Positions 16,610-27,505 are shown, counted from the stretch's first letter. The stretch: DNA of 64,000 nt from Arthrobacter sp. ERGS1:01 (GCF_001281315.1 NZ_CP012477.1:124001-188000), one strand, 5' to 3'. Translations and numbers: made by a program. Notes: generated by a model from the letters alone, not told the origin.

Positions 16610-17725
16610 ATGCGAATTTTGATTGCACCTGACAAGTTCAAGGGCACCCTGACCGGCGTCGAAGCGGCCGCCGCGATGAGCGAAGGCGCTCTGCGGGTCT
16701 ACCCTGACGCCGTCGTGACTACGCTGCCCGTGGCCGACGGCGGCGAGGGCACCCTGGAGGCGGCCGTCGCGGCGGGCTTCGAGGAACGGCTCAACGCCGT
16801 GGTGGGACCCATCATCAAGCCCGTTGGCGCCGCGTGGGCGCTGCACGCGGAAACCCATGTGGCCGTCATCGAGACGGCGCAGGCCAGCGGCTACCTACTG
16901 GCCGAACCGACAGTGGAGAACGCGCTGCGGGCGCACTCCTACGGCTCCGGCCAGCTCATCGCCGCGGCCCTGGATGCCGGGGCCACGGAGATCATCATCG
17001 GCCTGGGCGGTTCGGCCATGACCGACGGCGGAACCGGCGCCCTGCGCGCACTTGGCCTGAAGCTGCTGGACGCCCACGGCAACCTGGTGCCGCTGGGCGG
17101 CGGCTCCTTGACCGAGGTGGCGGGCATCGATGCCTCCGGCCTGGACCCGCGCCTGGCCGCGACCCGCATCCGGATGGCCGTGGACGTGGACAACCCGCTG
17201 TACGGCCTCAACGGCGCCGCGCACATCTTCGGGCCGCAGAAGGGTGCCGACGCGGACTCCGTGGAGCTGCTCGACGCCGGATTGCGCCACCTGGCGTCGC
17301 TGGTCCGCGCGGACACGGGCGCCGACATCGACATTGCCGGCGCCGGAGCGGCCGGCGGGTTCCCCGCCACCTTCGTCGCCTATGCGAACGCATCCATCGA
17401 GCGCGGCTTCGACCTCGTGGCCGAGATGATCAACCTCGACGCCGCCCTGGCGGACGCGGACCTCGTCATCACGGGTGAGGGGTCCATGGACAGCCAGTCA
17501 CTGTCCGGCAAGGCGCCCATCGGCGTTGCCGACGCCGCCCACGCGCGCGGCCTGCCCGTCGTCGTCGTCGCCGGGCGGATCCTGGTGACACCGGCCGAAC
17601 TGGCAGCCCACGGCGTGGTGGCGGCCGTCAGCGCCACCGACGTCGCCGGTTCCCCGGAGGCCGCCCTGGCCGACGCCGCCCGCTATACGGTCATGGCCAC
17701 GTCGGAGGCGTTGAACGGGATCTAG
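16610..17725 (+). CDS. Glycerate kinase
   Basis: This 371-residue enzyme of the GarK/GlxK family phosphorylates D-glycerate, feeding glyoxylate or serine breakdown into glycolysis. The N-terminus (MRILIAPDKFKGTLT) and VADGGEGTLEA near residue 45 are diagnostic, as are GLGGSAMTDGGTGAL and PQKGAD. The frame is open upstream, but the family start is the ATG at 16610. A weak -10-like CAGGAT lies 6 nt upstream, so this may be another leaderless gene. It is convergent with the uracil permease gene: the two stop codons share the palindrome CTAG. Confidence 0.92.
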   Translation: MRILIAPDKFKGTLTGVEAAAAMSEGALRVYPDAVVTTLPVADGGEGTLEAAVAAGFEERLNAVVGPIIKPVGAAWALHAETHVAVIETAQASGYLLAEPTVENALRAHSYGSGQLIAAALDAGATEIIIGLGGSAMTDGGTGALRALGLKLLDAHGNLVPLGGGSLTEVAGIDASGLDPRLAATRIRMAVDVDNPLYGLNGAAHIFGPQKGADADSVELLDAGLRHLASLVRADTGADIDIAGAGAAGGFPATFVAYANASIERGFDLVAEMINLDAALADADLVITGEGSMDSQSLSGKAPIGVADAAHARGLPVVVVAGRILVTPAELAAHGVVAAVSATDVAGSPEAALADAARYTVMATSEALNGI

Positions 17726-19026
17726 TGGTGTGCCGGCTCGGCATCCGGCAATTTGGGATCCTCGGCCGTGCCGCGCCATCTCGCGAGGGCGCTCATGCCG
17801 TGGTAGGTCACCAGGGCCGCGGCCGTGCCCAGGGCGATGCCGGCGAACTGCAGGTTGCCGATGGTCCAGGTGTAGTCGGCGATGCCGATGATGAGGGCGA
17901 CGGCGGCCGTGGTCAGGTTGATGTTGTTGGAGAAGCTGACCTTGTTCTGCACCCAGATCCGCACGCCCAGCACACCGATCATGCCGTAGAGCAGGGTTGC
18001 GGCGCCGCCCAGCACGCCCACGGGAACGGTGGCGATCATGGCGCCGAACTTCGGCGAGAAGCTCAGCAGGAGGGCGGTGCACGCGGCCACCCAGTAGGCG
18101 GCCGTGGAGTAGACCTTCGTGGCGGCCATGACGCCGATGTTCTCGGCGTAGGTGGTGGTACCGGAACCGCCGCCGAAGCCGGCCAGCGTGGTGGCAACGC
18201 CGTCGGCGATCAGGGCGCGGCCGGCGTAGGGGTCAAGGTTCTTGCCCGTCATCAGGGCGACGGACTTCACGTGGCCGATGTTCTCGGCCACGAGCACCAG
18301 CACCACGGGGACGAACAAGCCGATCACGGCCACATGGAACGTGGGTGTCTGGAAGTCCGGCACGCCGAGCCAGGCCGCCTTGCCGATCTTGGAGTAGTCC
18401 ACCTCGCTGCGCAGCACGGCCACGCCGTAACCGGCAAGCACGCCGACCAGGATGGACAGCCGGCCCAGGATGCCGCGGAACAGCACGCTGACCAGGATGA
18501 TGACCACCAGCGTCACGGTGGCCGTGACGGGTGCCAGCAGGAAGTTTTTCTTCGCGGCCGGGGCCAGGTTCAGCCCGATCAACGCCACGATGGTGCCCGT
18601 GACGGCCGGCGGCATGAGCCGGTTGATCCAGCCCGCGCCAAACGCCTGCACAATCAGGCCGATCGCGGCCAGGGTGACGCCGGCCATGACCACCCCGCCC
18701 AGGGCCCCGGCCACGCCGAACTGCGTCTGTGAGGCGAGGATCGGGGCGATGAAGGCAAAGCTGGAACCCAGGTAGCTGGGCACCTTGCCGCGCGTCAGGA
18801 CCAGGAACAGCAGGGTTCCGATGCCGGAGAAGAACAGTGTGGTGGCCGGCGGCATGCCGGTGAGGATCGGCACCAGGAACGTGGCGCCAAACATGGCCAC
18901 CACGTGCTGGAGGCCAATCCCGATGGTGCGCGGCCAGCTCAGGCGCTCGTCGGGGCGGACCACCTCACCGCGCTTGATGGTCCTGCCGTCCCCGTGGACG
19001 CTCCATTGTGTTCCCAGTAAGCCCAT
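17722..19026 (-). CDS. Uracil/xanthine permease (NCS2 family)
   Basis: This 434-residue membrane protein is a proton-coupled nucleobase importer of the UraA/PyrP type. About 14 hydrophobic segments are visible. Family features are the N-terminal LQHVVAMFGATFLVP, the substrate-contact region FVPVVLVLVAENIGHVKSV, and GGGSGTTTYAENIGVMA. The last is the NCS2 signature around helix 10, and its Glu is in the uracil-type context. Uracil is the most likely substrate. The C-terminus is short, polar and His-containing. Confidence 0.9.
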   Translation of the reverse strand: MGLLGTQWSVHGDGRTIKRGEVVRPDERLSWPRTIGIGLQHVVAMFGATFLVPILTGMPPATTLFFSGIGTLLFLVLTRGKVPSYLGSSFAFIAPILASQTQFGVAGALGGVVMAGVTLAAIGLIVQAFGAGWINRLMPPAVTGTIVALIGLNLAPAAKKNFLLAPVTATVTLVVIILVSVLFRGILGRLSILVGVLAGYGVAVLRSEVDYSKIGKAAWLGVPDFQTPTFHVAVIGLFVPVVLVLVAENIGHVKSVALMTGKNLDPYAGRALIADGVATTLAGFGGGSGTTTYAENIGVMAATKVYSTAAYWVAACTALLLSFSPKFGAMIATVPVGVLGGAATLLYGMIGVLGVRIWVQNKVSFSNNINLTTAAVALIIGIADYTWTIGNLQFAGIALGTAAALVTYHGMSALARWRGTAEDPKLPDAEPAHH

Positions 19027-19131
19027 AGTTGCCTTTCCAAAGCGTGGTCAAGGTGTGATCCGGCCACCGACAACACTATCCCCTGGTGGCATCGCCGGCA
19101 GCCGGATCTGGTGCTCCGTGGAACTGGCGGG

Positions 19132-19242
19132 TCAGGCCGTGGCGCGACGGGCGGACACCCGCGTGGACGCCCAGAACAGCAGGACCATGACGGCAATGCC
19201 GGCGGCCGCCAAAACGGCATGGGTGTAGTGCATAAGTGTCAT
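19132..19242 (-). CDS. Predicted 36-residue single-pass membrane peptide, possibly iron-regulated
   Basis: A short frame starts at the ATG at 19242 (MTLMHYTHAVLAAAGIAVMV) and ends after a basic tail. It has one hydrophobic helix at about 8-25 followed by Arg-rich residues, a typical N-out, C-in topology. It lies about 100 nt downstream of a near-consensus DtxR/IdeR box and ends 105 nt before the uracil permease start. There is no strong Shine-Dalgarno sequence. I recognise no family. Support is the helix, the context and the lack of any competing gene; without homologues it could be spurious. Confidence 0.4.
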   Translation of the reverse strand: MTLMHYTHAVLAAAGIAVMVLLFWASTRVSARRATA

Positions 19243-19342
19243 TCTGTTGTCCCAGTGGTTGATTCCGGCGCAGTGCACGGAAGATGGGCGTGCCGGGGAT
19301 CCGGCAGGCCTGGGCAGGTGTTCTCGCGAGGAACAAGTTTAC

Positions 19343-19361
19343 TTAGGTTAGCTTAAGCTAA
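19343..19361. promoter_or_regulatory. DtxR/IdeR iron box
   Basis: TTAGGTTAGCTTAAGCTAA matches the actinobacterial DtxR/IdeR consensus (TTAGGTTAGCCTAACCTAA) at 17 of 19 positions and is itself almost palindromic. It lies between the minus-strand 36-residue ORF and the plus-strand glutamine amidotransferase gene, 131 nt before the latter's start. Either could be the iron-repressed target. Confidence 0.75.
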
Positions 19362-19492
19362 CTTTTTGGGTTTGCCGTGATTGTGAAGGAGTGTTCCACC
19401 GCTCGGTCCGGACGCTAGGATCGCACTAGGTCCGGCATCCCGTGGCGCGTATCCGTCCGCGGCTTATGAGTCGGATCGGAGCGGGGTGGCGC

Positions 19493-20347
19493 ATGTGCCG
19501 TTTGTTTGGACTCCACGCCGGGCCGGACCCGGTCAAGGCAACATTCTGGCTGCTCAAGGCTCCGGACAGCCTGGCCCTGCAGAGCCGGCGGGAGCCGGAC
19601 GGCACGGGCATTGGCGTGTTCACCGCAGACGGCGAGCCGGAAATTACCAAGCAGCCGCTCGCGGCCTTTGCGGACCCGGAATTCGCCACGGCGGCCCGGG
19701 AGCTCAAGAGCCGGACGTTCGTGGCCCACGTCAGGTACGCCACCACGGGCGCGCATACCCTGGAGAATACGCACCCCTTTGAGCAGGATGGGCGGATCTT
19801 TGCCCATAACGGCGCGTTCGGTGAGTTGGAGAAGCTCGACGCGCGGCTGGCCGGGCTTGGCGGCGCGGACCTGGTCCGGGGGCAGACCGACAGTGAACGG
19901 CTGTTTGCCCTGATCACCGTGGAGACCAGGCGCCACGACGGCGATCTGCACGCCGGAATCTCCGCCGCCCTGGCCTGGATTGCGGAAAACCTGCCGGTCT
20001 ACAGCCTCAACTTCATTCTCGCGTCGGCCACCGACATGTGGGCCGTGCGGTACCCGGCGACCCACGAACTCTATGTCCTCGAGCGGGCGCCCGGCGGGCA
20101 TCGCAGGGGCCTGCCATTGAAGGCCGAGAGTGGCCGAATCCACGCGCACAGCCGGGAATTGGCGGGGCGGGGATCGGTGGTCATCGCCACGGAGCGCATG
20201 GACCACGATCCCGGCTGGCGGTTGTTGGCGCCGGGGGAGCTGCTGCACATTGATGCCGACCTCAACGTCAGCAGCAGCCGCCCGGTGACGCAATCCCCAG
20301 CCCGGGTGCTTGTGGTGGAGCCCCAAGCGACCCCGCCGGGCACCTGA
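19493..20347 (+). CDS. Class II glutamine amidotransferase domain protein
   Basis: This 284-residue protein begins MCRLFGLHAG, placing the Ntn-type catalytic Cys at position 2 after Met removal. That decides the start: an upstream in-frame ATG would bury the nucleophile. Family features are the REPDGTGIGVF segment, FVAHVRYATTGAH with the conserved Arg, and ENTHPFEQDGRIFAHNGAF, which bind glutamine. There is no partner synthetase domain, so the ammonia acceptor is unknown; it resembles the stand-alone YafJ/EgtC-like group. No ergothioneine genes are adjacent. The ArsR gene is convergent, 12 nt downstream. Confidence 0.85.
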   Translation: MCRLFGLHAGPDPVKATFWLLKAPDSLALQSRREPDGTGIGVFTADGEPEITKQPLAAFADPEFATAARELKSRTFVAHVRYATTGAHTLENTHPFEQDGRIFAHNGAFGELEKLDARLAGLGGADLVRGQTDSERLFALITVETRRHDGDLHAGISAALAWIAENLPVYSLNFILASATDMWAVRYPATHELYVLERAPGGHRRGLPLKAESGRIHAHSRELAGRGSVVIATERMDHDPGWRLLAPGELLHIDADLNVSSSRPVTQSPARVLVVEPQATPPGT

Positions 20348-20359
20348 GCCGCGGGCGCC

Positions 20360-20674
20360 CTAGGGGTGCCCGGCGTTGTGCTCCGGGTTCACCTGCAGGA
20401 CGACGCCGAGCAGGTCGTTGAGTGCGTGGGCCAGGGCCGGGTGGGCCAGCTCGTAGCGCGAGCGGCGGCCTTCCTGGACGGCCACGGCCAGCCCACAGTC
20501 GCGCAGGCAGGAAAGATGGTTGGACATGCTCTGGCGGGACACGTCCAGCTTTTGGGCCAGTGCGGCCGGGTAGCTCGGGGTGATGGCCAGTTCCATGAGG
20601 ATTTGCGCCCGGGTGGGGTCCGAGATGGCGTAGCCAAACCGGGCCAGGACCGCCGCGTTGCTAATGGGCTTCAT
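20360..20674 (-). CDS. ArsR/SmtB-family metal sensor, CmtR-like
   Basis: This 104-residue winged-helix repressor carries Cys56 and Cys60 in the recognition-helix motif SNHLSCLRDCGL. In Mycobacterium tuberculosis CmtR the Cd/Pb-binding Cys57 and Cys61 are in the same motif. CmtR's third ligand, a C-terminal Cys, is absent here; the tail instead ends VNPEHNAGHP with two His, which might complete a Zn or Cd site. It is divergent from a CDF exporter, the expected target. Start ATG at 20674; an alternative TTG lies two codons upstream. Confidence 0.87.
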   Translation of the reverse strand: MKPISNAAVLARFGYAISDPTRAQILMELAITPSYPAALAQKLDVSRQSMSNHLSCLRDCGLAVAVQEGRRSRYELAHPALAHALNDLLGVVLQVNPEHNAGHP

Positions 20675-20675
20675 T

Positions 20676-20725
20676 CTCAATATGGTACACCTTTTGATGG
20701 ATTCAGCAATCGATGTACTATTGAG
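20676..20725. promoter_or_regulatory. Divergent promoter/operator of the metal sensor and exporter
   Basis: CTCAATA (20676-20682) and TATTGAG (20719-20725) form a perfect inverted repeat across the whole intergenic region. Each is next to GTAC. TACTAT (20716-20721), 6 nt before the exporter ATG, is the probable leaderless -10 box and overlaps the right arm, so repressor binding would block it. Confidence 0.5.
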
Positions 20726-20727
20726 GC

Positions 20728-21663
20728 ATGTCGGGACACGATCACTCACACGGCCACTCGCACGCGGGCGCACCCGGGGAAAGCCACCAGGGACGCATTG
20801 CCGTCGCGCTGGGCATCACCCTGGCCGTCTTCGTGGTCCAGCTCATCGGCTCCTGGCTGACGGGCTCACTGGCGCTGCTCTTCGACTCCGCCCACGTACT
20901 CACGGACGCCGGCGGCCTGGCCATGGCCCTCGTCGCAGCCCGGCTCATGGCCCGGCCCTCCACCAACCGGCGCACCTGGGGCTTTGCCCGTGCGGAGGTC
21001 CTGGCCGCAACCGCGCAGGCCGCCATACTTCTCGCCGTCGGGCTGGTGGTTTTGGTGGAAGGCGTGCAGCGGCTGTTCCATCCGGCGGACATCGCCTCGC
21101 AGGAGATGATCATTTTTGGCGTCGTCGGCCTGGTGGGCAACGTGATCTCGCTGTTTGTCCTGCTGGGCGGGCGCAGCAAGAACTTCAACATGCGCGCCGC
21201 GTTCCTGGAGGTCATGAACGACGCCCTCGGCTCGGTGGCCGTCATCATCGCGGCGATCATCATCACCACCACCGGCTGGGTGCAGGCCGACGCCGTGGTG
21301 GCCATGCTCATTGGCGCGCTGATCCTCCCGCGCACCGTCAAACTCCTGCTGGAAACCATCGGCGTGCTGCTCGAATCCACGCCCGCCGGGCTGGACCTGG
21401 CCAAGGTGCGCGAACACATCATGGAACTGGACCACGTGCACGGGGTCCACGACCTCCACGCGAGCCAAATCGCCACCGGGCTGCCCATCCTGTCGGCCCA
21501 CGTGGTGGTGGACGAGGGCTGCTTCCACGACGGCCACGCCCCCACCATGCTCGACGCCCTGCAAAAATGCGTGGCCGGGCACTTCGACATCAGCATCGAA
21601 CACTCCACGTTCCAGCTGGAGCCCGTGGGCCACGCCGAGCACGAGCCCGGGGCGCACCACTAG
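20728..21663 (+). CDS. Cation diffusion facilitator (CDF) metal exporter
   Basis: This 311-residue membrane antiporter is predicted to export Zn2+/Cd2+. A His-rich N-terminus (SGHDHSHGHSHAG) precedes six helices and a C-terminal cytoplasmic domain with further His. Transmembrane site A has FDSAHVLTD in helix 2. In helix 5 the usual His-xxx-Asp is Glu-xxx-Asp (FLEVMNDALGS), a substitution that could tune metal choice. The gene is divergent from a CmtR-like sensor. A YciI-like gene follows after 9 nt. Confidence 0.9.
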   Translation: MSGHDHSHGHSHAGAPGESHQGRIAVALGITLAVFVVQLIGSWLTGSLALLFDSAHVLTDAGGLAMALVAARLMARPSTNRRTWGFARAEVLAATAQAAILLAVGLVVLVEGVQRLFHPADIASQEMIIFGVVGLVGNVISLFVLLGGRSKNFNMRAAFLEVMNDALGSVAVIIAAIIITTTGWVQADAVVAMLIGALILPRTVKLLLETIGVLLESTPAGLDLAKVREHIMELDHVHGVHDLHASQIATGLPILSAHVVVDEGCFHDGHAPTMLDALQKCVAGHFDISIEHSTFQLEPVGHAEHEPGAHH

Positions 21664-21666
21664 GAT
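21661..21666 (+). promoter_or_regulatory. -10 box of a probable leaderless promoter (YciI-like gene)
   Basis: TAGGAT begins with the stop codon of the CDF gene and lies 6 nt before the ATG at 21673, with no Shine-Dalgarno sequence. Confidence 0.4.
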
Positions 21667-21672
21667 TCAAGC

Positions 21673-21957
21673 ATGCAATATGTGGCGTTCTACTCTCCCA
21701 GCCCCACCGGATTCGGCAAGGTCGCCGAGGTCTATTCGCGGCACCTGGCCTACGTCAACGAACAGGGCGCCCTGGGCAAGATCATCGGGATCGGCACGTT
21801 CGACGCGCCCGAAACGAACGGCGCCATGTGCATTTTCACGAGCAGGGCCGCCGCCGAGGAATTCCTCGCCGGCGACCCGTTTGTGCAGGAAGGCGTGGTT
21901 GACGCCAGCGGGATCCGCGAATGGGATCCGCTGACGTTCACGGGCGCTACGAAATAA
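21673..21957 (+). CDS. YciI-like protein
   Basis: This 94-residue protein has the ferredoxin-like YciI pattern: [10 protein letters not shown] at the N-terminus, a central [20 protein letters not shown] containing the conserved His, and [27 protein letters not shown] at the C-terminus. Family members are small enzymes or stress proteins of mostly unknown reaction. Its 3' end overlaps the convergent phosphoglucomutase gene by 11 bp. Confidence 0.8.
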   Translation: MQYVAFYSPSPTGFGKVAEVYSRHLAYVNEQGALGKIIGIGTFDAPETNGAMCIFTSRAAAEEFLAGDPFVQEGVVDASGIREWDPLTFTGATK

Positions 21958-23590
21958 CGCCGTCCACCAGCGCCTTCGCCTCGGCCTGGACCTGCGCCAG
22001 GTGCTCGGCCCCCTTGAAGGACTCGGCGTAGATCTTGTACACGTCCTCGGTGCCGGAGGGACGGGCGGCGAACCACGCGTTTTCCGTGGTCACCTTCAGC
22101 CCGCCAATGGCCGCGCCGTTGCCGGGCGCCTCGGTCAGCTTGGCCGTGATGGCCTCGCCGGCCAGGGTCGTGGCCGTGACGTCGGCGGCGGAGAGCTTGC
22201 CCAGCGCGGCCTTTTGCTCCCGGGTGGCGGCCGCGTCGATGCGCGCGTACGACGGCGCCCCAAAGCGGGCGGTCAGCTCACCATAGTGCTGGGACGGGGA
22301 CTTGCCGGTCACCGCGGTGATTTCCGAGGCCAGCAGGGCCATCAGGATGCCGTCCTTGTCGGTGGTCCAGACGGAGCCGTCCTTCTTCACGAACGATGCG
22401 CCGGCGGACTCCTCGCCGCCAAACACGCCCTCGCCGGAGAGCAGCCCGGGCACGAACCACTTGAAGCCCACCGGTACTTCCACCAGTTTCCGGCCAAGAT
22501 CGGCGGCCACCCGGTCGATGATCGAGGAGGACACCAGGGTCTTGCCCACGCCCGCCGTGGCCGGCCACTGTGAACGGTTCGTGTAGAGATACTGGATGGC
22601 GACTGCCAGGTAATGGTTCGGGTTCATCAGCCCGGCGTCCGGGGTGACGATGCCGTGGCGGTCGGCGTCGGCGTCGTTGCCGGTGGCAATGTCGTAGGGT
22701 GCGCCGTCCGCCAGCTTGTTGATCAGCGAGGCCATGGCCGACGGCGACGAGCAGTCCATGCGGATCTTCTCGTCCCAGTCAAGGGTCATGAACGCCCACT
22801 GGGGGTCCACCGTGGGGTTGACGACGGTCAAGTCCAGGTTGTGGCGTTCGCCGATCTCGCCCCAGTAGTCAACGGAGGCCCCGCCCATGGGGTCGGCGCC
22901 GATCCGGATGCCGGCGGCGCGAATCGCGTCAAGGTCCAGCACCGACGGCAGGTCGTCAACGTAGCTGGAAAGGAAGTCGAACTTGCCCGTGGACGGGGCG
23001 GTAAGCGCCTCGGCAAGCGGAAGCCGGCGCACGCCACGCAGTCCACCCTCCAGGAGTTCGTTGGCGCGGTTGGCAATCCAGCCCGTGGCGTCCGAATCGG
23101 CCGGGCCGCCGTGCGGGGGGTTGTACTTGAAGCCGCCGTCGCCGGGCGGGTTATGCGAGGGCGTCACCACGATGCCGTCGGAGAGGTCCGTGCTGCGGCC
23201 CTTGTTGTAGCTGAGGATCGCGTGCGACACGGCGGGGGTGGGCGTGAAGCCGTGCCGGGCGTCGATGAGCACCTGAACGCCGTTGCCGGCCAGCACCTCA
23301 AGGGCCGTATTCTGGGCCGGTTCGCTCAGCCCGTGCGTGTCCTTGCCCATGAACAACGGGCCCGTAATGCCCTGCCCGGCACGGTATTCAATGATGGCCT
23401 GGGTGATGGCGGCGATGTGGCCCTCGTTGAAGGAGGACTTCAATGACGAACCCCGGTGCCCGGAGGTGCCGAAGGCCACGCGCTGGGCGGGGTCGGCTAA
23501 ATCCGGGGTGAGATCGTAGTAGGCGTCAATCAACGCTGTGAGGTCAACAAGGTCCTGGGGAAGGGCAACAGTGCCCGCGCGGCTAGCCAT
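21947..23590 (-). CDS. pgm: Phosphoglucomutase (alpha-D-glucose phosphate-specific)
   Basis: This 547-residue enzyme interconverts glucose 1-phosphate and glucose 6-phosphate, linking glycolysis to glycogen, trehalose and wall sugars. Family features are [10 protein letters not shown] at 40-49, the phosphoserine loop [13 protein letters not shown] with Ser145, a metal-binding [10 protein letters not shown] and a sugar-binding FGGEESAG. Length matches the bacterial Pgm family. The ATG at 23590 is preferred; the frame continues upstream, but with unrelated residues. The 3' end overlaps the convergent YciI-like gene. Confidence 0.93.
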   Translation of the reverse strand: MASRAGTVALPQDLVDLTALIDAYYDLTPDLADPAQRVAFGTSGHRGSSLKSSFNEGHIAAITQAIIEYRAGQGITGPLFMGKDTHGLSEPAQNTALEVLAGNGVQVLIDARHGFTPTPAVSHAILSYNKGRSTDLSDGIVVTPSHNPPGDGGFKYNPPHGGPADSDATGWIANRANELLEGGLRGVRRLPLAEALTAPSTGKFDFLSSYVDDLPSVLDLDAIRAAGIRIGADPMGGASVDYWGEIGERHNLDLTVVNPTVDPQWAFMTLDWDEKIRMDCSSPSAMASLINKLADGAPYDIATGNDADADRHGIVTPDAGLMNPNHYLAVAIQYLYTNRSQWPATAGVGKTLVSSSIIDRVAADLGRKLVEVPVGFKWFVPGLLSGEGVFGGEESAGASFVKKDGSVWTTDKDGILMALLASEITAVTGKSPSQHYGELTARFGAPSYARIDAAATREQKAALGKLSAADVTATTLAGEAITAKLTEAPGNGAAIGGLKVTTENAWFAARPSGTEDVYKIYAESFKGAEHLAQVQAEAKALVDGVIS

Positions 23591-23760
23591 GCCACCCAGC
23601 ATGCCAGAGCGGGGACGCCGCCGCACACGATTGTCACAGTGTGGACCGTTTGGGGCCGCAAGTCCGCGGGGATGGCCGCATGCTGGACTACGATGGGAGG
23701 CACGATTCCCCCTTTCCCCTTGACCCTTCATGAATGGGGTCCCTCGCGCAGGAGCCAGCA

Positions 23761-24345
23761 GTGTCCAATCAACCGGATCAGCCGCAGCAATACTCCGGAA
23801 CACCGCCGGACCACACACCCCCGAGCTATGCGCCGCAGCCCGCAACACCGCCGGCCGGCAGTGAAAACCCGGCAGGCGGCCAGAACCCCTACGGGCAAAA
23901 CGCCTATGGGCAAAACGCCGCCCAGAACTACGGGCAAAGCCCCTACGGCCAGAACCCCTATGGCCAGAACCCGTACAGCGCCCCGCAGACCGGCCAGTTC
24001 ACCGCGCCACAGTTCGCCGCACCCACCTACTACCAGGGCGGTCCGGGCTATGTTGACGCCACGAGCGGTCCCCGCGGCCTGAGCCTGGCCAGCATGATCA
24101 TCGGCCTGGGGTCACTGTTCCTCGCCGGATGGCTCATCATTCCGCAGATCGTCGGAATCGTGCTGGGCCATGTGGCATTGAAGAAGGAAAGCCCGCAGGG
24201 CAACCCCTTCTCCATCACGGGACTGATCACCAACTACCTGGCCCTGCTGATCTACATCGGCATCTACGCCTTCGTGATCTTCGCCCTGATGACCATGGGT
24301 GACTTCTCCAATGGCTCGGAAGCCACCTGGTCGGCCCGGCGCTAG
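23761..24345 (+). CDS. DUF4190-type membrane protein with Gly/Gln/Tyr/Asn-rich N-terminus
   Basis: This 194-residue protein has a disordered N-terminal half with repeats of the form [13 protein letters not shown]. Two hydrophobic helices follow in the C-terminal half ([21 protein letters not shown] and an [16 protein letters not shown] segment), separated by GHVALKKE, the typical DUF4190 hairpin. Its function is unknown; such proteins are common in Actinobacteria. The GTG at 23761 is 6 nt after CAGGAG; an ATG nine codons upstream is less well placed. Confidence 0.75.
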   Translation: MSNQPDQPQQYSGTPPDHTPPSYAPQPATPPAGSENPAGGQNPYGQNAYGQNAAQNYGQSPYGQNPYGQNPYSAPQTGQFTAPQFAAPTYYQGGPGYVDATSGPRGLSLASMIIGLGSLFLAGWLIIPQIVGIVLGHVALKKESPQGNPFSITGLITNYLALLIYIGIYAFVIFALMTMGDFSNGSEATWSARR

Positions 24346-24374
24346 AAAAGCAAGCCGAAAGCTGCCTTAACGTC

Positions 24375-24420
24375 CGGCGGCACCCAACCCTTCGCTCACG
24401 CGAAAGGAAAGGTGCCGCCG
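24375..24420. terminator. Bidirectional terminator hairpin
   Basis: CGGCGGCACC (24375-24384) pairs perfectly with GGTGCCGCCG (24411-24420). The loop holds a second small stem, TTCGC/GCGAA. It lies between the convergent DUF4190 and peptide-transporter genes. Confidence 0.7.
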
Positions 24421-24448
24421 TCGTGCTTTAAGTGCTTGCCTTAAGGGC

Positions 24449-25927
<1,479 letters not shown>

Positions 25928-26075
25928 AGGACCAATTTTCGCATTTATGACGTGGGACGTCACATTGGGAGCTGGCCGGCTGCGCGTTCGCGGGGTGCTT
26001 TCCCGGCATCCGCGTGGCTCGCAGCGACTACGCTTGAGCTTAAAAGCAGCCCCCTTTTGCACAGGAGAAACCCCC

Positions 26076-26402
26076 ATGAGCGACATCATGAACGTTACCG
26101 TTGCCGAGTTGGCCGATGACGCCGTGATCCTGGATGTCCGCGAAGACTACGAGTGGGAGGCCGGGCATGTTGACGGCGCCCTGCACATCCCGCTGGAACA
26201 ACTGCCCGCGCGCCTCGACGACCTTGACCCGGACGCCGACCTCAACGTCATTTGCCGCACCGGCGGGCGCTCCTTCCGTGCCACCGCCTGGCTCACCGAG
26301 AACGGCTACACCGCGTTTAACGTGGTGGGCGGCATGGGTGCCTGGTTCGAGGCCGACAAGCCCATGGTCGCCGAAAACGGCGAAACCCCGCGCGTCCTGT
26401 AG
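26076..26402 (+). CDS. Rhodanese-like domain protein
   Basis: This 108-residue single-domain protein may transfer sulfane sulfur or act as a thiol carrier. The domain features LDVREDYEWEAGHVDGALHIPLEQL and the active-site loop NVICRTGGRS, with catalytic Cys60, are intact. The ATG at 26076 follows AGGAG by about 8 nt. It lies 32 nt upstream of pheA and is probably co-transcribed, though no functional link is evident. Confidence 0.88.
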   Translation: MSDIMNVTVAELADDAVILDVREDYEWEAGHVDGALHIPLEQLPARLDDLDPDADLNVICRTGGRSFRATAWLTENGYTAFNVVGGMGAWFEADKPMVAENGETPRVL

Positions 26403-26434
26403 TCCCCCACCTCCCCTCTCCCGACAGGCACCCC

Positions 26435-27376
26435 ATGACTTCCGAGCCCGGCACCTCCTCCCTGCCCTACACCTTCCTGGGACCGGAGGGGACGTTCACC
26501 GAATCCGCCCTGCTGCAGGTTCCCGGCGCCGCGGATGCGGAGCGGATCCCCTCCACCAACGCCGCCGCCGCGCTGGCCAAGGTGCGCTCGGGCGCGGCCC
26601 GGGCCGCCATGCTGCCCATCGAAAATTCCATCGAGGGCGGTGTTCCGGCCACCCTCGACGCCATTTCGAACGGCTTGGAACTGCGGATCCTGCACGAGGT
26701 GGTGGTGCCCGTCAGCTTCGTCCTGGTGGCCCCCGCGGGCGTAACCCTGGCGGACATCACGCACGTGGGCACGCACCCGCACGCCTGGGCGCAGACCCGG
26801 GACTGGTTCCAGGACCACCTTCCCCACGCCGCCTACGTGCCGGCCAATTCGACGGCGGCCGCCGCCCACGAATTGTTGGGCGACGAACCGGCGTTCCAGG
26901 CCGCCGTCTGTGCGCCCCTCGTGGCCGAGCAGACGGGGCTGAGCATCCTCGCCGCCGGCATCGAGGACAACCTGGGCGCCGTCACCCGTTTTGTGCTGGT
27001 GGGCAAGCCCGGCCACCTGCCCGAACCCACCGGCGCGGACAAAACCACGCTGGCCATCCCGCTGCCGGAGGACCACCCGGGCGCGCTCATGGCGATCCTG
27101 GAGCAGTTTGCCAGCAGGGGCGTGAACCTGAACCGGATCGAGTCCCGGCCCACCGGCCAATTCCTGGGCCACTACATCTTCAGCGTGGACGTGGACGGGC
27201 ATATTCGTGATGCCCGCGTGGCCGACGCGCTCCGCGGCCTGCACCGGGTCAGCCCGGAAATGCGCTTCCTGGGGTCGTACCCGCGGGCGGACAAGCAGCC
27301 GCCGATCATCCGTTCCTACAATTCCGACGGCGCCTTCGGCGAGGCGGCCGCGTGGGTTGAGTCGCTGCTGGGCTAA
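26435..27376 (+). CDS. pheA: Prephenate dehydratase
   Basis: This 313-residue enzyme makes phenylpyruvate in phenylalanine synthesis. The catalytic domain begins YTFLGPEGTFTESAL and has LPIENSIEGGVPATLD, the conserved substrate loop. A C-terminal ACT domain (about 205-285) with LNRIESRPTG, the phenylalanine-binding ESRP motif, indicates feedback inhibition. It lacks a chorismate mutase domain, as is usual in Actinobacteria. Confidence 0.93.
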   Translation: MTSEPGTSSLPYTFLGPEGTFTESALLQVPGAADAERIPSTNAAAALAKVRSGAARAAMLPIENSIEGGVPATLDAISNGLELRILHEVVVPVSFVLVAPAGVTLADITHVGTHPHAWAQTRDWFQDHLPHAAYVPANSTAAAAHELLGDEPAFQAAVCAPLVAEQTGLSILAAGIEDNLGAVTRFVLVGKPGHLPEPTGADKTTLAIPLPEDHPGALMAILEQFASRGVNLNRIESRPTGQFLGHYIFSVDVDGHIRDARVADALRGLHRVSPEMRFLGSYPRADKQPPIIRSYNSDGAFGEAAAWVESLLG

Positions 27377-27505
27377 ACGCCGTAACGGCTTTTCCGCAGG
27401 CTCTATCCGTGCGGGCGGTGCAAGCCTATGCTTTGCATATCCACACGCCGAACGGCGTGAGCGGAGGGATTCTTCCCACGAGGCAAGGCAAGGAGGCGAC
27501 TGAGA

